A stretch of 64,000 bases of DNA. Origin: Salinihabitans flavidus (GTDB lineage: Bacteria > Pseudomonadota > Alphaproteobacteria > Rhodobacterales > Rhodobacteraceae). Of the stretch, positions 8,961 to 17,762 are shown in pieces. Both the position numbers and the translations under genes were made by a program. A model generated the notes under the pieces. That model ran no database searches, had not been told where the DNA came from, and saw only the letters and a list, made by a program, of their open reading frames with translations. The first letter of the stretch is position 1. Each line of letters begins with the position of its first letter. Location of the stretch: the NCBI RefSeq assembly GCF_900110425.1, contig NZ_FODS01000015.1, positions 1 through 64,000 on the forward strand. Direction: 5' to 3'.

Positions 8961-9416
8961 CTATTTCCGAAACTTGTCCAGAGAGACGACCTCTGCGTCG
9001 CGCTGTTGTGGTTCGTCCGCTTCCGAGTCCAGTTCGGCGGTGTCGTCATCGGGATCGGGCGAGTCATCTTCCTCCGGACTTTCGAACCGAAGACCGAATT
9101 CCACCGAAGGATCGACGAACGTCTTGATAGCGTCATACGGAATATAGAGAGGTTCGGGCGCTTCTCCAAAGTTCAGTGTGACCGTGAAACCTTCGTCTGT
9201 GACATGCAGGTTTTCGTACCAGTGCTGCATCACCACTGTCATTTCGCCGGGATAGCGTTCCATGAGCCAGCTGGCGATCTCGACATCGGGGTGGAGTGTG
9301 TCGAAGGTGATGAAGAAATGATGATCCCCGGGCAGGCCATTTGCCTCTACGTCGCGCAGCACGTCCTGAATCAGGCCGCGCATGGCGCGATGCATCAGGT
9401 TTCCGTAGTCGATCAT
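8961..9416 (-). CDS. sspB: SspB-family adaptor for ClpXP (alphaproteobacterial type)
   Basis: SspB tethers ssrA-tagged and other substrates to ClpXP. The 151-residue protein begins with IDYGNLMHRAMRGLIQDVL and continues with HHFFITFDTLHPDVEIASWL and MTVVMQHWYENLHV, the peptide-binding fold. An acidic linker (about 108-140) leads to a C-terminal VVSLDKFRK tail that serves as the ClpX-docking peptide in this family. ATG 9416 is preferred over GTG 9425 because AGAG lies about 8 nt upstream. It lies on the same strand just downstream of ssrA, whose tag it should recognise. Confidence 0.93.
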   Translation of the reverse strand: MIDYGNLMHRAMRGLIQDVLRDVEANGLPGDHHFFITFDTLHPDVEIASWLMERYPGEMTVVMQHWYENLHVTDEGFTVTLNFGEAPEPLYIPYDAIKTFVDPSVEFGLRFESPEEDDSPDPDDDTAELDSEADEPQQRDAEVVSLDKFRK

Positions 9417-9607
9417 GCGAGACACTCTTCCATCCTTGCTCTTCTTTCAGCCAGCATAGAAGATTCGGCCCGAAACAAAAGGGATGAGGCGCAATTTCTG
9501 CGCAGGAGCGGAAGAGCCGCCAGCTATCCTGCCGGATGGCCGACAGGGGATTACAGATGCGTTCGTTCACTGTGTGTGAAAGATGAATTTTGATCCATAA
9601 AGGTTTG

Positions 9608-9921
9608 AAAGTGCAGGCTTCTGTTGCCAGGTGCCTGCGAACCCCGCCTTACGCTGCTAGGCGCAAGGGCTTAGATTTCGGTCTTGTTACCGCTTACGCA
9701 GCAACTGCAACCGGAGCACGATTGTCATTGGCAATTGTACTTTTCGGACCGATAACGGTGGTACCTCACCGAGACAAAGCAAACCCCTTTAGACGTCCGT
9801 CGATCCTATTTCGGCCCCATGTCCCGCCAATGACCGGGTTTATGGTGGAGCCGCCGGGTACCGCCCCCGGGTCCGATCCGCTTATTACGGGCGCGTTTAT
9901 GTCCATAGTCCCCTTGGGGAC
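9608..9921 (-). ncRNA. ssrA: Two-piece permuted tmRNA (alphaproteobacterial)
   Basis: This gene provides trans-translation RNA. It is circularly permuted. The minus strand first gives the acceptor piece, whose tRNA-like 3' end CGGCTCCACCA ends at 9843. An intervening spacer follows (about 9819-9842), then the coding piece beginning GGGGCCGAAATAGGATCGACG at 9818. The GGGGCCG and CGGCTCC strands pair across the two pieces. The tag frame is 9732-9697 and encodes ANDNRAPVAVAA, followed by TAA at 9694-9696. A GCAGGC/GCCTGC stem near 9611-9636 closes the 3' end. The outer ends are approximate; the start is from the promoter. Confidence 0.95.
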
Positions 9922-9927
9922 ACTTCG

Positions 9928-9956
9928 AAGATAGGGAGCGTTCGGTGGATTTGCAA
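9928..9956 (-). promoter_or_regulatory. Promoter of ssrA
   Basis: On the minus strand TTGCAA (9951-9956) and TATCTT (9928-9933) are separated by 17 nt, a good sigma-70-type promoter. It would start transcription around 9921, just before the acceptor piece. Confidence 0.6.
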
Positions 9957-9999
9957 GCGCCTGTGAGGGGCGGAAACGGCAAAAATCGCACGTCGGCAG

Positions 10000-10036
10000 A
10001 ACGTCGGTATTGTGTCGGTATAACGTCGGTGGCGGT
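10000..10036. repeat. CGTCGGT repeat block, copy 1
   Basis: Three direct heptamers of the type (C/T)GTCGGT spaced 11 nt apart; a related CGTCGGC lies just before at 9991. A very similar 37-bp block occurs at 13955-13991 after the HIT gene. Both lie in gene-free sequence downstream of coding regions. Function unknown. Confidence 0.6.
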
Positions 10037-10063
10037 TTGACCTGCGTGCGCAGCGCGAAAATG

Positions 10064-10807
10064 TTAACGGCTCGGGACGCTCCGCCGGGCCCGCACCGCC
10101 ATCACCGTCTGCGCCAGAGAGATCGTGAAGTCGCACAGCCGCGCCAGCTCCCGGTCGATCGCTTCGGCGTCGGCAGCCTGAAGCGCCCGCGCGATCTCGC
10201 TGTGGCGCGCCACAATGTCCCGACGCGGGCGGGCGGTGAAGGTGATCATGTTCATCAGCGGTTGCATCGCCTCCACCGCGCCGGCGAGCTGATAGCTCAG
10301 AACCGGGTTCTGCGCGGCATCGACCAGCGCACGGTGAAAGGCGACATCGGAGGTGCAGAACGCCTCGTCGGAGAGCGCCGGATCTTCCTGCCTGTTGATT
10401 TCCGCGCGCATGGTGGAGAGATGCCCGGCCCCGCGGCGTGCCGCAGCAAGCGGGGCGCAGGCGCGTTCCAGCGCGAAGCGCGCCTCGCAGGCGGTTTCGA
10501 AATCCACCGCGTTCATCGACAGCAACAACGTCGAGGTGGTGATATGCTGCGCATAGGCGTCCGTGTACGTCAGGCGATTGACGAAGGCCCCGCCGGTGGC
10601 GCCGCGCTGGGTGCGAATGAGGTTCTGTGCCGCCAGCCGCTTGAGCGCCTCTCGCACCGTGGGGCGGGACACCTCGAACTGGTCCGCAAGCTCCGCCTCG
10701 GATGGCAGGCGGGAATCCACGATCAACTCTCCCGAGACGATGGCATCCCGGATGGCCTTGGCGATCTGGGCCGAAAGGTCGGCCTTGGACGCGGCGTCCC
10801 GTTTCAA
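10064..10807 (-). CDS. GntR-family (FadR subfamily) transcriptional regulator
   Basis: A regulator of about 247 residues. The N-terminal winged helix (IAKAIRDAIVSGELIVDSRLPSEAELADQFEVSRPTVREALKRL) is classic GntR, and the C-terminal all-helical FCD ligand domain carries the expected Asp/His metal site (DVAFHRALVDAAQNP and ARHSEIARAL). TTG 10807 is chosen because the earlier TTG at 10840 lies inside the operator repeat; either could be used. It is divergent from the DUF2182-DUF1326 pair and overlaps two operator-like repeats, suggesting autoregulation. The effector is unknown. Confidence 0.9.
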   Translation of the reverse strand: MKRDAASKADLSAQIAKAIRDAIVSGELIVDSRLPSEAELADQFEVSRPTVREALKRLAAQNLIRTQRGATGGAFVNRLTYTDAYAQHITTSTLLLSMNAVDFETACEARFALERACAPLAAARRGAGHLSTMRAEINRQEDPALSDEAFCTSDVAFHRALVDAAQNPVLSYQLAGAVEAMQPLMNMITFTARPRRDIVARHSEIARALQAADAEAIDRELARLCDFTISLAQTVMAVRARRSVPSR

Positions 10808-10852
10808 TTGTCTGACATTTCCTGTTTGCCCGTTTCTCAATTGTCTGACATT
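10805..10852. promoter_or_regulatory. Twin GntR-type operators
   Basis: Two copies of CAATTGTCTGACATT lie at 10805-10819 and 10838-10852, 33 nt apart (three helical turns). Each contains the near-palindrome TTGTC-T-GACA seen in FadR-subfamily operators. One overlaps the start of the regulator gene and both lie in the shared region before the DUF2182 gene, so both directions may be controlled. Confidence 0.7.
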
Positions 10853-10889
10853 AATTCAGGCAAAGGTCGAGTCGCGAAGGGGAGGAGCG

Positions 10890-11657
10890 ATGCTGTCGGA
10901 TCGGCTCCGGGCAATGACGGGCGGACACTGGATCGCGCTGTTCGCGGTGATCCTGGCCTCATGGGGCGCGCTATACCTGATGGCGGTTCCGGCCGACCTG
11001 CGCGTGATGGGGCGCCTTTACGGCGCGGATTTCTGGGAAAGCCTCTGTGTTGTCACCCCCGATGCCGCCGGGTTTGCCCGTGTGGCTGGAATGTGGGCGT
11101 TGATGGCGGCGGGGATGATGGCGCCGACGGCCTTGCCGTCTTTTGCCACCTATGACGATCTGCGGCGCACAGGCACGCCGGTGAATTTCGCCGCGCTGGT
11201 AGGCGGTTATCTGGTGATCTGGCTGGGCTTTGCGGCTCTGGCCGCGGCGACGCAGATCGGGCTTTACAGCGTCGGTCTGGTGGGCGTGCTGGGGCAGAGC
11301 CAATCTGTGGTGCTGTCGGCGGGGCTTCTGGCGGGGGCGGGGCTTTATCAGTTCTCGCCGCTCAAGGACGCCTGCCTGAGCAAATGCCGCGCGCCGCTGA
11401 CGTTTTTCATGGCGCATTGGGACGAGGGGCCGTGGCGCATGGGGCTTCGGCTTGGCGCGGTCTGCCTGGGATGTTGCTGGGCACTCATGCTGCTGGCGCT
11501 GGTGGGCGGGGTGATGAACCTCGCCTTCATGGCTCTGGCGATGGCGCTGATGGTGGTGGAGAAGCTGCCAGGGCCGGGGCGGTATCTGACGCGGCCGCTC
11601 GGTGCGGCGCTTCTGGGCGGGGCGGTCTGGATGGCCGCAACCGCCATGATGATCTGA
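10890..11657 (+). CDS. DUF2182 membrane protein (predicted metal-binding)
   Basis: A 255-residue polytopic membrane protein with about six hydrophobic segments. It shows the DUF2182 features: WALMAAGMMAPTALP, YLVIWLGFAALAA, YQFSPLKDACLSKCRAPLTF with a Cys-x3-Cys, and LGCCWALMLLALVGGVMNL. These proteins are annotated as predicted metal-binding integral membrane proteins. The ATG at 10890 follows GGGGAGGAG. The DUF1326 gene starts 18 bp after its stop, the usual partner in this family. The biochemical role is not established. Confidence 0.9.
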   Translation: MLSDRLRAMTGGHWIALFAVILASWGALYLMAVPADLRVMGRLYGADFWESLCVVTPDAAGFARVAGMWALMAAGMMAPTALPSFATYDDLRRTGTPVNFAALVGGYLVIWLGFAALAAATQIGLYSVGLVGVLGQSQSVVLSAGLLAGAGLYQFSPLKDACLSKCRAPLTFFMAHWDEGPWRMGLRLGAVCLGCCWALMLLALVGGVMNLAFMALAMALMVVEKLPGPGRYLTRPLGAALLGGAVWMAATAMMI

Positions 11658-11674
11658 GGGAGAAGGAGAGAAAG

Positions 11675-12334
11675 ATGGCAAGCGATCAGATGGAGGCGCC
11701 CGCGCGCCCCGCGGAGCAGGGACAGGTGCCCTGGGCGATCAAGGGAGAGTTGATCCTCAACTGCAACTGCACGGTGTTCTGCCCCTGCGTTGTCAGCCTT
11801 GGAAAACACCCGCCTACGGAAGGCTATTGCCAGGCGTGGGCCGGGGTGCGGATCGACGAGGGGCATTTCGGCGACACCGACCTGAGCGGGCTCAACGTCG
11901 GGCTGATCCTTGAGATTCCGGGCCTGATGGCGCGCGGCAACTGGAAGGCGGCGGCCTATATCGATGAGCGTGCGAGCGAGGCGGCCTATGACGGGCTGAT
12001 CGACATCTTCTCTGGCAAGGCGAAGGGAACAACCGGGCTTTTCAAGGTGCTGGTGAGCGAATTTCTGGGTGCGGAGCGCGCGCCAGTGATCTTCGAGACC
12101 GAGGGCAAGACCCGGCGCCTGATCGTGGGCCGGGCGATTCACGGCGAGGTGGAGCCGGTGGCGGGCGCCGACAAGGACCGTGACATCGTGGTGACGAACA
12201 GTGAATACTGGATGGGGCCGGATATCACGGTGGCCACCGCCACCAAGGGCCGGGTGCGGGCCTTTGGCCGGGTCTGGGATTTCGACGGGCGCAGCGCGGA
12301 GATTTGCCAGATCGACTGGCACGGGCCGCGCTGA
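11675..12334 (+). CDS. DUF1326 domain protein
   Basis: A 219-residue soluble protein of the DUF1326 family. Near the N-terminus it has ELILNCNCTVFCPCVVSLG, with four closely spaced cysteines that look like a metal site, followed by GYCQAWAGVRIDEGHFGD. The C-terminal half ends in VRAFGRVWDFDGRSAEICQIDW. GGGAGAAGGAG precedes the ATG. It forms a two-gene operon with the DUF2182 membrane protein, suggesting joint metal handling or a small oxidoreductase module; that is inference from pairing and cysteines. Confidence 0.9.
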   Translation: MASDQMEAPARPAEQGQVPWAIKGELILNCNCTVFCPCVVSLGKHPPTEGYCQAWAGVRIDEGHFGDTDLSGLNVGLILEIPGLMARGNWKAAAYIDERASEAAYDGLIDIFSGKAKGTTGLFKVLVSEFLGAERAPVIFETEGKTRRLIVGRAIHGEVEPVAGADKDRDIVVTNSEYWMGPDITVATATKGRVRAFGRVWDFDGRSAEICQIDWHGPR

Positions 12335-12431
12335 TCGCGCCGCGCCCGGGGGGGCGTCTTCCGGGCCGGTTCAGGCAGAATGAAACGGCGGCGCCATCGC
12401 GCTGCCGCCATGGAAATAAGGGGATTTGGCC

Positions 12432-13427
12432 ATGTTCAACGCGCTTGTGGTGACGAAGGACGAAGACAGCGGAAAGACCAGTGCCGCCGTAAGTCAGATC
12501 GGTCTGGACGATCTGCCCGAGGGCGAAGTGACGGTGGCGGTGGAGTATTCCACCGTGAACTACAAGGACGGGCTGTGCATCGGGCCGGGGGGCGGTTTGG
12601 TGCGCAAGTATCCGCATGTGCCGGGGATCGATTTCGCCGGCACCGTGGAGGCATCGAGCGACTCTCGCTACAAGCCCGGCGACAAGGTGGTTCTGACCGG
12701 CTGGCGCGTGGGCGAGGCGCATTGGGGCGGCTATGCGCAGAAGGCGAATGTGCGCGCCGACTGGCTCGTGCCGCTGCCAGAGGGGCTCGATACCCGGCAA
12801 GCGATGGCGGTGGGCACCGCCGGTTTCACCGCGATGCTGTCGGTGATGGCGCTGGAGGATCACGGCCTGATGCCGGGGCACGGGCCGGTTCTGGTGACCG
12901 GCGCCGCTGGCGGTGTGGGATCCGTGGCGACCGCGATCCTTGCCAGCCTCGGCCATGAGGTTGCCGCGGTGACCGGGCGGCCGGAAACCGAAGACTATCT
13001 CAAGGGGCTTGGCGCGAGCCGGATCGTGCCGCGCGAGGAGCTGACGGAAGTGACAAGAAAGCCCTTGGAAACAGAGGTTTGGGCGGGCTGCGTCGATGCC
13101 GTCGCAGGCGCGATGCTGGGCCGCGTTCTCAAGCAGATGAAATACGGCACCTCGGTCGCGGCGGTCGGTCTGGCCGGGGGGGCGGCGATCGAGGGGGCGC
13201 TGATCACGCCGTTTATCCTGCGGGGGGTGAACCTTCTGGGGATCGATTCGGTGATGCAGCCCTTTGCCAACCGCCTGCGCGCGTGGGAGCGGATCGCGCG
13301 CGATCTGCCGATGGGGAAGCTCGAGGCGATGGTGCAGCCAGCGACACTGTCGGATCTGCCCGCATTGGGGGCCGATATCCTCAAGGGGCAGATCAAGGGG
13401 CGGGTCGTGGTGGATGTGAACGCCTGA
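12432..13427 (+). CDS. acuI: Acrylyl-CoA reductase (NADPH), AcuI-type MDR enzyme
   Basis: AcuI reduces toxic acryloyl-CoA to propionyl-CoA in DMSP/3-hydroxypropionate metabolism. The 331-residue protein is a zinc-free medium-chain reductase: GroES-like N-domain (VEYSTVNYKDGLCI, PHVPGIDFAGTVEAS), Rossmann motif GAAGGVGSVATAILASLGHEV (about 160-180), and the C-terminal LLGIDSVMQPFANRLRAWERIA. These match YhdH/AcuI. ATG 12432 gives the usual MFNALVV start. No DMSP lyase gene is adjacent in this window, so the substrate context is inferred from the family. Confidence 0.85.
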   Translation: MFNALVVTKDEDSGKTSAAVSQIGLDDLPEGEVTVAVEYSTVNYKDGLCIGPGGGLVRKYPHVPGIDFAGTVEASSDSRYKPGDKVVLTGWRVGEAHWGGYAQKANVRADWLVPLPEGLDTRQAMAVGTAGFTAMLSVMALEDHGLMPGHGPVLVTGAAGGVGSVATAILASLGHEVAAVTGRPETEDYLKGLGASRIVPREELTEVTRKPLETEVWAGCVDAVAGAMLGRVLKQMKYGTSVAAVGLAGGAAIEGALITPFILRGVNLLGIDSVMQPFANRLRAWERIARDLPMGKLEAMVQPATLSDLPALGADILKGQIKGRVVVDVNA

Positions 13428-13496
13428 TCCATGCGATAGAAGGGGGCGCGGGCCAGAGGGTCGCGCCCATTTCAGCCGCCGGAGGGGAAAGCATCC

Positions 13497-13922
13497 ATGA
13501 GCTATGACAACGACAATATCTTTGCCAAGATCCTGCGCGGGGAGATCCCCAGCACGCGGGTCTATGAGGACGAGGAAACCCTTGTTTTCATGGACATCAT
13601 GCCGCGCGCGGACGGGCATTGCCTGGTCATTCCCAAGACGCCCTGCCGCAATATCCTCGACGCCGCGCCCGGACAGATGAACGCATGCATGGCCACCGTG
13701 CAGAAGATCGCGCGGGCTGTGCGGGAGGCCTTTGACGCCGAAGGGGTGACGATCCAGCAGTTCAACGAGGCAGCCGGTGGGCAGGAGGTGTTTCACCTGC
13801 ATTTCCACGTCCTGCCGCGACGCGAGGGCGAGAGCCTGCGCCCGCCGGGGCAGATGGCCGACGCCGAGGTGATCGAGGGACATGCGGAGGCCATTCGCGC
13901 CGCTTTGGGCGAATCGGGTTAA
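13497..13922 (+). CDS. HIT-family nucleotide hydrolase/transferase
   Basis: A 141-residue histidine-triad protein. It begins DNIFAKILRGEIPSTRVYEDE, typical of the HINT branch, and carries the triad HLHFHVLPRR (His-x-His-x-His) near residues 99-103 with QFNEAAGGQEVFHLH before it. Such enzymes hydrolyse adenosine phosphoramidates. The GGAGGGG-preceded ATG at 13497 is clear. It follows acuI by about 70 bp on the same strand, possibly in one transcript. The exact substrate is unknown. Confidence 0.95.
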   Translation: MSYDNDNIFAKILRGEIPSTRVYEDEETLVFMDIMPRADGHCLVIPKTPCRNILDAAPGQMNACMATVQKIARAVREAFDAEGVTIQQFNEAAGGQEVFHLHFHVLPRREGESLRPPGQMADAEVIEGHAEAIRAALGESG

Positions 13923-14235
13923 GTCTTTGAAACCGCGCTAAAACGCCATGCGGTAAAACGTCGGTATTTTGTCGGTATCGCGTCGGTGCCGCTTGCCGTG
14001 CGGGCCATGTTTAACAGGGCGTTCGGTAAGGGCGCGTTCACCTTGGTTGAGATCGGGTTGATGCGGGGGGAGAGCCGAGTCCCGGGGGCACTGCCTCCGG
14101 ACCCCCGAAGTATCTGAGCAACGATGAAGGGCAGGGCGCCTCGCGCGGCGGGCGGGCGGAACGATGGCTTTCGGCTCGACAATCGCGGGGCGGGACGCTT
14201 GGATGGGGCTGCTTAACAGGTCAAGGAATCGGGGT
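13923..14235. other. Gene-free stretch with second CGTCGGT block
   Basis: No gene is visible. Positions 13955-13991 hold the second CGTCGGT block, about 85 per cent identical by eye to 10000-10036. The rest is GC-rich and has no clear terminator. In-frame ATGs at 14164 and 14203 precede the MFS gene but lack domain content. Confidence 0.5.
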
Positions 14236-15429
14236 ATGCAGGCCGCCCGGACGCCGCCGCGTCTTGTGACGCTGGTGCTGGTCACTGCCGTGTCGGTGCT
14301 CACGCTCAACATGTTTCTGCCGTCGCTGTCGGGGATGGCGGAAGATTTCGGCGTCGAGTACGCGCTCATCAACCTGTCGATCGCGGGTTATCTGGTCATG
14401 GCGGGCGTGTTGCAGGTGATCATCGGGTCGGTGTCGGATCGCTACGGGCGGCGGCCGGTGATGCTCTGGGGGATGGGAATTTTCGCGCTGGCCTCGCTTG
14501 GCTGCGTGCTGGCCAGCGATGTGCGGGTATTCCTGATCTGCCGCATGGTGCAATCGGCGGTGATCGCGGGGCCGGTGCTGGCGCGGGCGGCGATACGCGA
14601 CATGGTGGGCGAGCGCGAGGCGGCGAGCCTGATGGGGTATGTCGCCATGGCGATGGCGATCGCGCCGATGATGGGCCCGATGGTGGGCGGCGCGATGGAT
14701 GTGCTGTTTGGCTGGCGGGCGAGTTTTCTCTTCTACGCGGTGGCGGGCGGGGCGCTCGTGATCCTTGTCTGGGCCGATATGGGCGAGACGCATCACGCGC
14801 GATCGGCCAGTTTCGGGGCACAGTTCCGCGCCTATCCAGAGTTGCTGCGCTCGCGCCGGTTCTGGGGGTATGCGCTGTGCTACGTGTTTTCGGTGGGGGC
14901 CTTCTATGCGTTTCTGGCCGGCGCGCCGCTGGTGGCCTCGACCGCCTTCGGGCTGAGCCCGGCAGTGCTCGGCATCGGGATGGGCAGCATCACGGGCGGG
15001 TTTTTCGTGGGCAACTTCATCACCGGGCGGCTGGCGCGGTTTCATGCGCCGGCGCGGATGATGGTCGCGGGGCGGCTGGTGGCCTGTGGCGGGCTGGCGG
15101 CGGGGCTGCTGCTTTACATGGCCGGCGTCGTGCATCCGGTGGCATTTTTCGCGCCCGTCGTCTGCGTCGGGCTGGGCAACGGGCTGACGGTGCCGGGGGC
15201 CAATGCCGGGGCGATGTCGGTGCGTCCGGCGCTGGCGGGCAGCGCGTCGGGCCTGTCGGGGGCGATGACGGTGGCGGGCGGGGCGGCGTTCTCGACGCTG
15301 GCGGGCACGGTTCTCACGCCCGGCAACGGCATCTGGCTGTTGCTTGCCATCATGCTCGGATCGGCGGGAGCGGGGCTTGTTTCGGCGCTCTACGTGGCAT
15401 GGATCGACCGGCGTGAGGGAGCGCTATGA
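14236..15429 (+). CDS. MFS drug efflux transporter, Bcr/CflA type
   Basis: A 397-residue 12-TM major facilitator. The first helix (LVTLVLVTAVSVLTLNMFLPSL) matches the Bcr/CflA group, motif A is GSVSDRYGRRPVML (about 69-82), and motif C-like AIAPMMGPMVGGAMDVLFGWR follows in TM5, the drug:H+ antiporter hallmark. ATG 14236 is chosen because it places TM1 normally and AAGGAATCGGGG lies upstream. It stands alone. The drug specificity cannot be read from sequence. Confidence 0.88.
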   Translation: MQAARTPPRLVTLVLVTAVSVLTLNMFLPSLSGMAEDFGVEYALINLSIAGYLVMAGVLQVIIGSVSDRYGRRPVMLWGMGIFALASLGCVLASDVRVFLICRMVQSAVIAGPVLARAAIRDMVGEREAASLMGYVAMAMAIAPMMGPMVGGAMDVLFGWRASFLFYAVAGGALVILVWADMGETHHARSASFGAQFRAYPELLRSRRFWGYALCYVFSVGAFYAFLAGAPLVASTAFGLSPAVLGIGMGSITGGFFVGNFITGRLARFHAPARMMVAGRLVACGGLAAGLLLYMAGVVHPVAFFAPVVCVGLGNGLTVPGANAGAMSVRPALAGSASGLSGAMTVAGGAAFSTLAGTVLTPGNGIWLLLAIMLGSAGAGLVSALYVAWIDRREGAL

Positions 15430-15621
15430 GGGCGGGTGCCGCGATTTCGCCAAAATATGTCGCAAACTTTACGATCAGTGACGTTCCTGATACAAGTCAA
15501 AGGGTAAGTGGGTCCTAACCTTCAAGGGGGCCATGCCCGCACAAAAAACCAAACACAGGCGCCAAGCGCAGGATTTTCAAGAGGGAATTCGGCGCCTAAA
15601 ACCGTGAGATAGGAGGGAGAC

Positions 15622-16038
15622 GTGTTCAAGAAAATCATGACGCCAGTGGACCTGGCCCATAAGGAGGCGCTGACCCGCGCGCTGCAATGCAGCGCCGATC
15701 TTGCCTCTCATTACGGGGCCGAGGTGGTCTATGTCGGCGTGACGGCCGCTACACCAAGCTCGCTCGGCCATACCCCGGAAGAATATTCCAAAAAGCTCGA
15801 CGCCTTTGCCAAGGAGCAGGGTGAGACGCATGGGATCGATGCCAGCGCCCATATGATCGTGAGCCATGATCCGCGCACCGATGTCGACGACGTTCTGCTC
15901 AAGGCGGTCGGGGAGCTCAATGCGGATCTGGTGGTGATGCAGAGCCATGTTCCGAACGTCTTCGACTATATCTGGCCGTCCAACGGCGGCAAGATGGCCG
16001 AACATGCGAAAAGTTCGGTCATGGTCGTGCGCGGATGA
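15622..16038 (+). CDS. Universal stress protein (UspA domain)
   Basis: A 138-residue single Usp domain. It starts FKKIMTPVDLAHKEALTRAL, and the C-terminal part reads LLKAVGELNADLVVMQSHVPNVFDYIWPSNGGKMAEHAKSSVMVVR, corresponding to the ATP-binding G-2x-G-9x-G(S/T) region. A GTG start at 15622 follows AGGAGGGAGAC. It precedes the BCCT gene by 42 bp; a Usp next to an osmolyte or TRAP transporter is a recurrent arrangement and suggests the stress protein modulates the transporter. Confidence 0.92.
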   Translation: MFKKIMTPVDLAHKEALTRALQCSADLASHYGAEVVYVGVTAATPSSLGHTPEEYSKKLDAFAKEQGETHGIDASAHMIVSHDPRTDVDDVLLKAVGELNADLVVMQSHVPNVFDYIWPSNGGKMAEHAKSSVMVVRG

Positions 16039-16080
16039 TCCGGGCAAAGAAAATTCAAACGCGAACAGGGGAGGCCGTAA

Positions 16081-17733
16081 ATGGCCGATGACAACGACGA
16101 CTTGGGTATCCCCGCGCCGGAGGGCGTGTCGGATATCATCGAGACCGAATATCAGATCGGTCAGGACAATATCGAAGCGAAGATCGGCCCGTTCGGGCTT
16201 GATATTCACAACCCCGTTTTCCTGATTTCGGGGCTGTCGGTCATCGCTTTCGTGATCTATGCGCTGGTTGCGCCAACGCAGGCGAGCGAGTTTTTCGGCT
16301 GGTTGCGCCCCGCGCTGACGAGCAGTTTCGACTGGTTCTTCCTGCTCTCGGCAAATGTCTTCGTGATCTTCTGCCTGTTTCTGATCGTCAGCCCATGGGG
16401 GTCTGTGCGGCTTGGCGGGTCGGAAGCGACGCCGGACTATGGCTATCTCGGCTGGTTCGCGATGCTGTTCGCGGCCGGTATGGGCATCGGTCTGATGTTC
16501 TTCGGGGTGCTGGAGCCGGCCTATTACTTCGGAACGCCGTGGGGCGACGCGCCGCTGGGCACGGTGCGGCCCTTTGACGAGGACGGCAACCTGATCGCCG
16601 CGAATGTCGATGAGGCCCGGCGCATGGCGCTGGCGGCGACCTCCTATCACTGGGCGCTGCATCCTTGGGCGATCTATGCGGTGGTGGCGCTCGCGCTGGC
16701 GCTGTTCAGCTATAACAAGGGGCTGCCGCTTTCGATCCGTTCGGCGTTCTATCCGCTTCTGGGCGAGCGTGTCTGGGGCTGGTGGGGCCACATCATCGAC
16801 ACGCTGGCGGTGTTCGCCACGTTGTTCGGCCTTGCCACGTCTCTGGGGATCGGCGCACAGCAGGCCAATGCCGGTCTGAACTACATCTACGGCGTTCCCA
16901 ACACCACGACCGTTCAGGTTCTCCTGATCTGCGGGATCACGGCTGTGGCGCTCATCTCTGTGCTGCGGGGTCTGGATGGCGGCGTCAAGGTGCTGTCGGA
17001 GATCAACATGGTGATCGCGTTGCTGCTGCTGTTGTTCGTGCTGTTCGCAGCGGGGGCCGCGACGATCATGACGGAGTTCTTCGCGGGACTGGGGTCTTAC
17101 GCGCGGGAGGTCATTCCGCTGTCGAACCCGTTCGGCCGCGAGGATACGGGCTACATGCAGGGCTGGACGGCCTTCTACTGGGCCTGGTGGATCAGCTGGT
17201 CGCCGTTCGTGGGCATGTTCATCGCCCGAGTCAGCCGGGGGCGCACGGTGCGTGAGTTCATCACCTGCGTTCTGATCATCCCCTCGCTCGTCTGTATCCT
17301 GTGGATGGCGGTCTTTGGCGGCTCCGCGATCAGCGACATGATCGCCAACCCCGACACCTCGGCGGTGATGGCCAACGTGATCGACAGCTATTCGCCGGAG
17401 CTGTCGCTCTTTGCGATGCTGGAGAGCCTGCCGCTGGCGGCGATCACGTCGACCATCGGGATCGTGCTGGTGATCGTGTTCTTCGTCACCTCGTCGGACT
17501 CCGGTTCGCTCGTGATCGACACGATCACGGCGGGCGGCAAGGTCGATGCGCCGGTGTCGCAGCGGGTGTTCTGGTGCACCTTCGAAGGGGCCGTGGCGAT
17601 CGCGCTGCTGATCGGCGGGGGGCTGACCTCGCTTCAGGCGATGGTGATCTCCACGGGTCTGCCGTTCACGATCATCCTGCTTCTGATCTGTGTTGCGATC
17701 GTGCGCGGGTTGATGAGCGAAAAGCGGGCCTGA
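16081..17733 (+). CDS. BCCT-family betaine/choline-type transporter
   Basis: A 550-residue, 12-TM secondary transporter for quaternary ammonium or related osmolytes. It has the diagnostic GMGIGLMFFGVLEPAYYF (TM3) and the BCCT signature WAWWISWSPFVGMFIARVSRGRTVREF around residues 362-388. A non-membrane N-terminus of about 45 residues precedes TM1. The aromatic residues in the TM8 signature support a betaine-like substrate; it could equally take DMSP. It lies downstream of usp with a strong terminator after it, forming a two-gene unit. Confidence 0.95.
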   Translation: MADDNDDLGIPAPEGVSDIIETEYQIGQDNIEAKIGPFGLDIHNPVFLISGLSVIAFVIYALVAPTQASEFFGWLRPALTSSFDWFFLLSANVFVIFCLFLIVSPWGSVRLGGSEATPDYGYLGWFAMLFAAGMGIGLMFFGVLEPAYYFGTPWGDAPLGTVRPFDEDGNLIAANVDEARRMALAATSYHWALHPWAIYAVVALALALFSYNKGLPLSIRSAFYPLLGERVWGWWGHIIDTLAVFATLFGLATSLGIGAQQANAGLNYIYGVPNTTTVQVLLICGITAVALISVLRGLDGGVKVLSEINMVIALLLLLFVLFAAGAATIMTEFFAGLGSYAREVIPLSNPFGREDTGYMQGWTAFYWAWWISWSPFVGMFIARVSRGRTVREFITCVLIIPSLVCILWMAVFGGSAISDMIANPDTSAVMANVIDSYSPELSLFAMLESLPLAAITSTIGIVLVIVFFVTSSDSGSLVIDTITAGGKVDAPVSQRVFWCTFEGAVAIALLIGGGLTSLQAMVISTGLPFTIILLLICVAIVRGLMSEKRA

Positions 17734-17762
17734 CGCCCCGGCGCAGCCCGATTTGATCAAGA

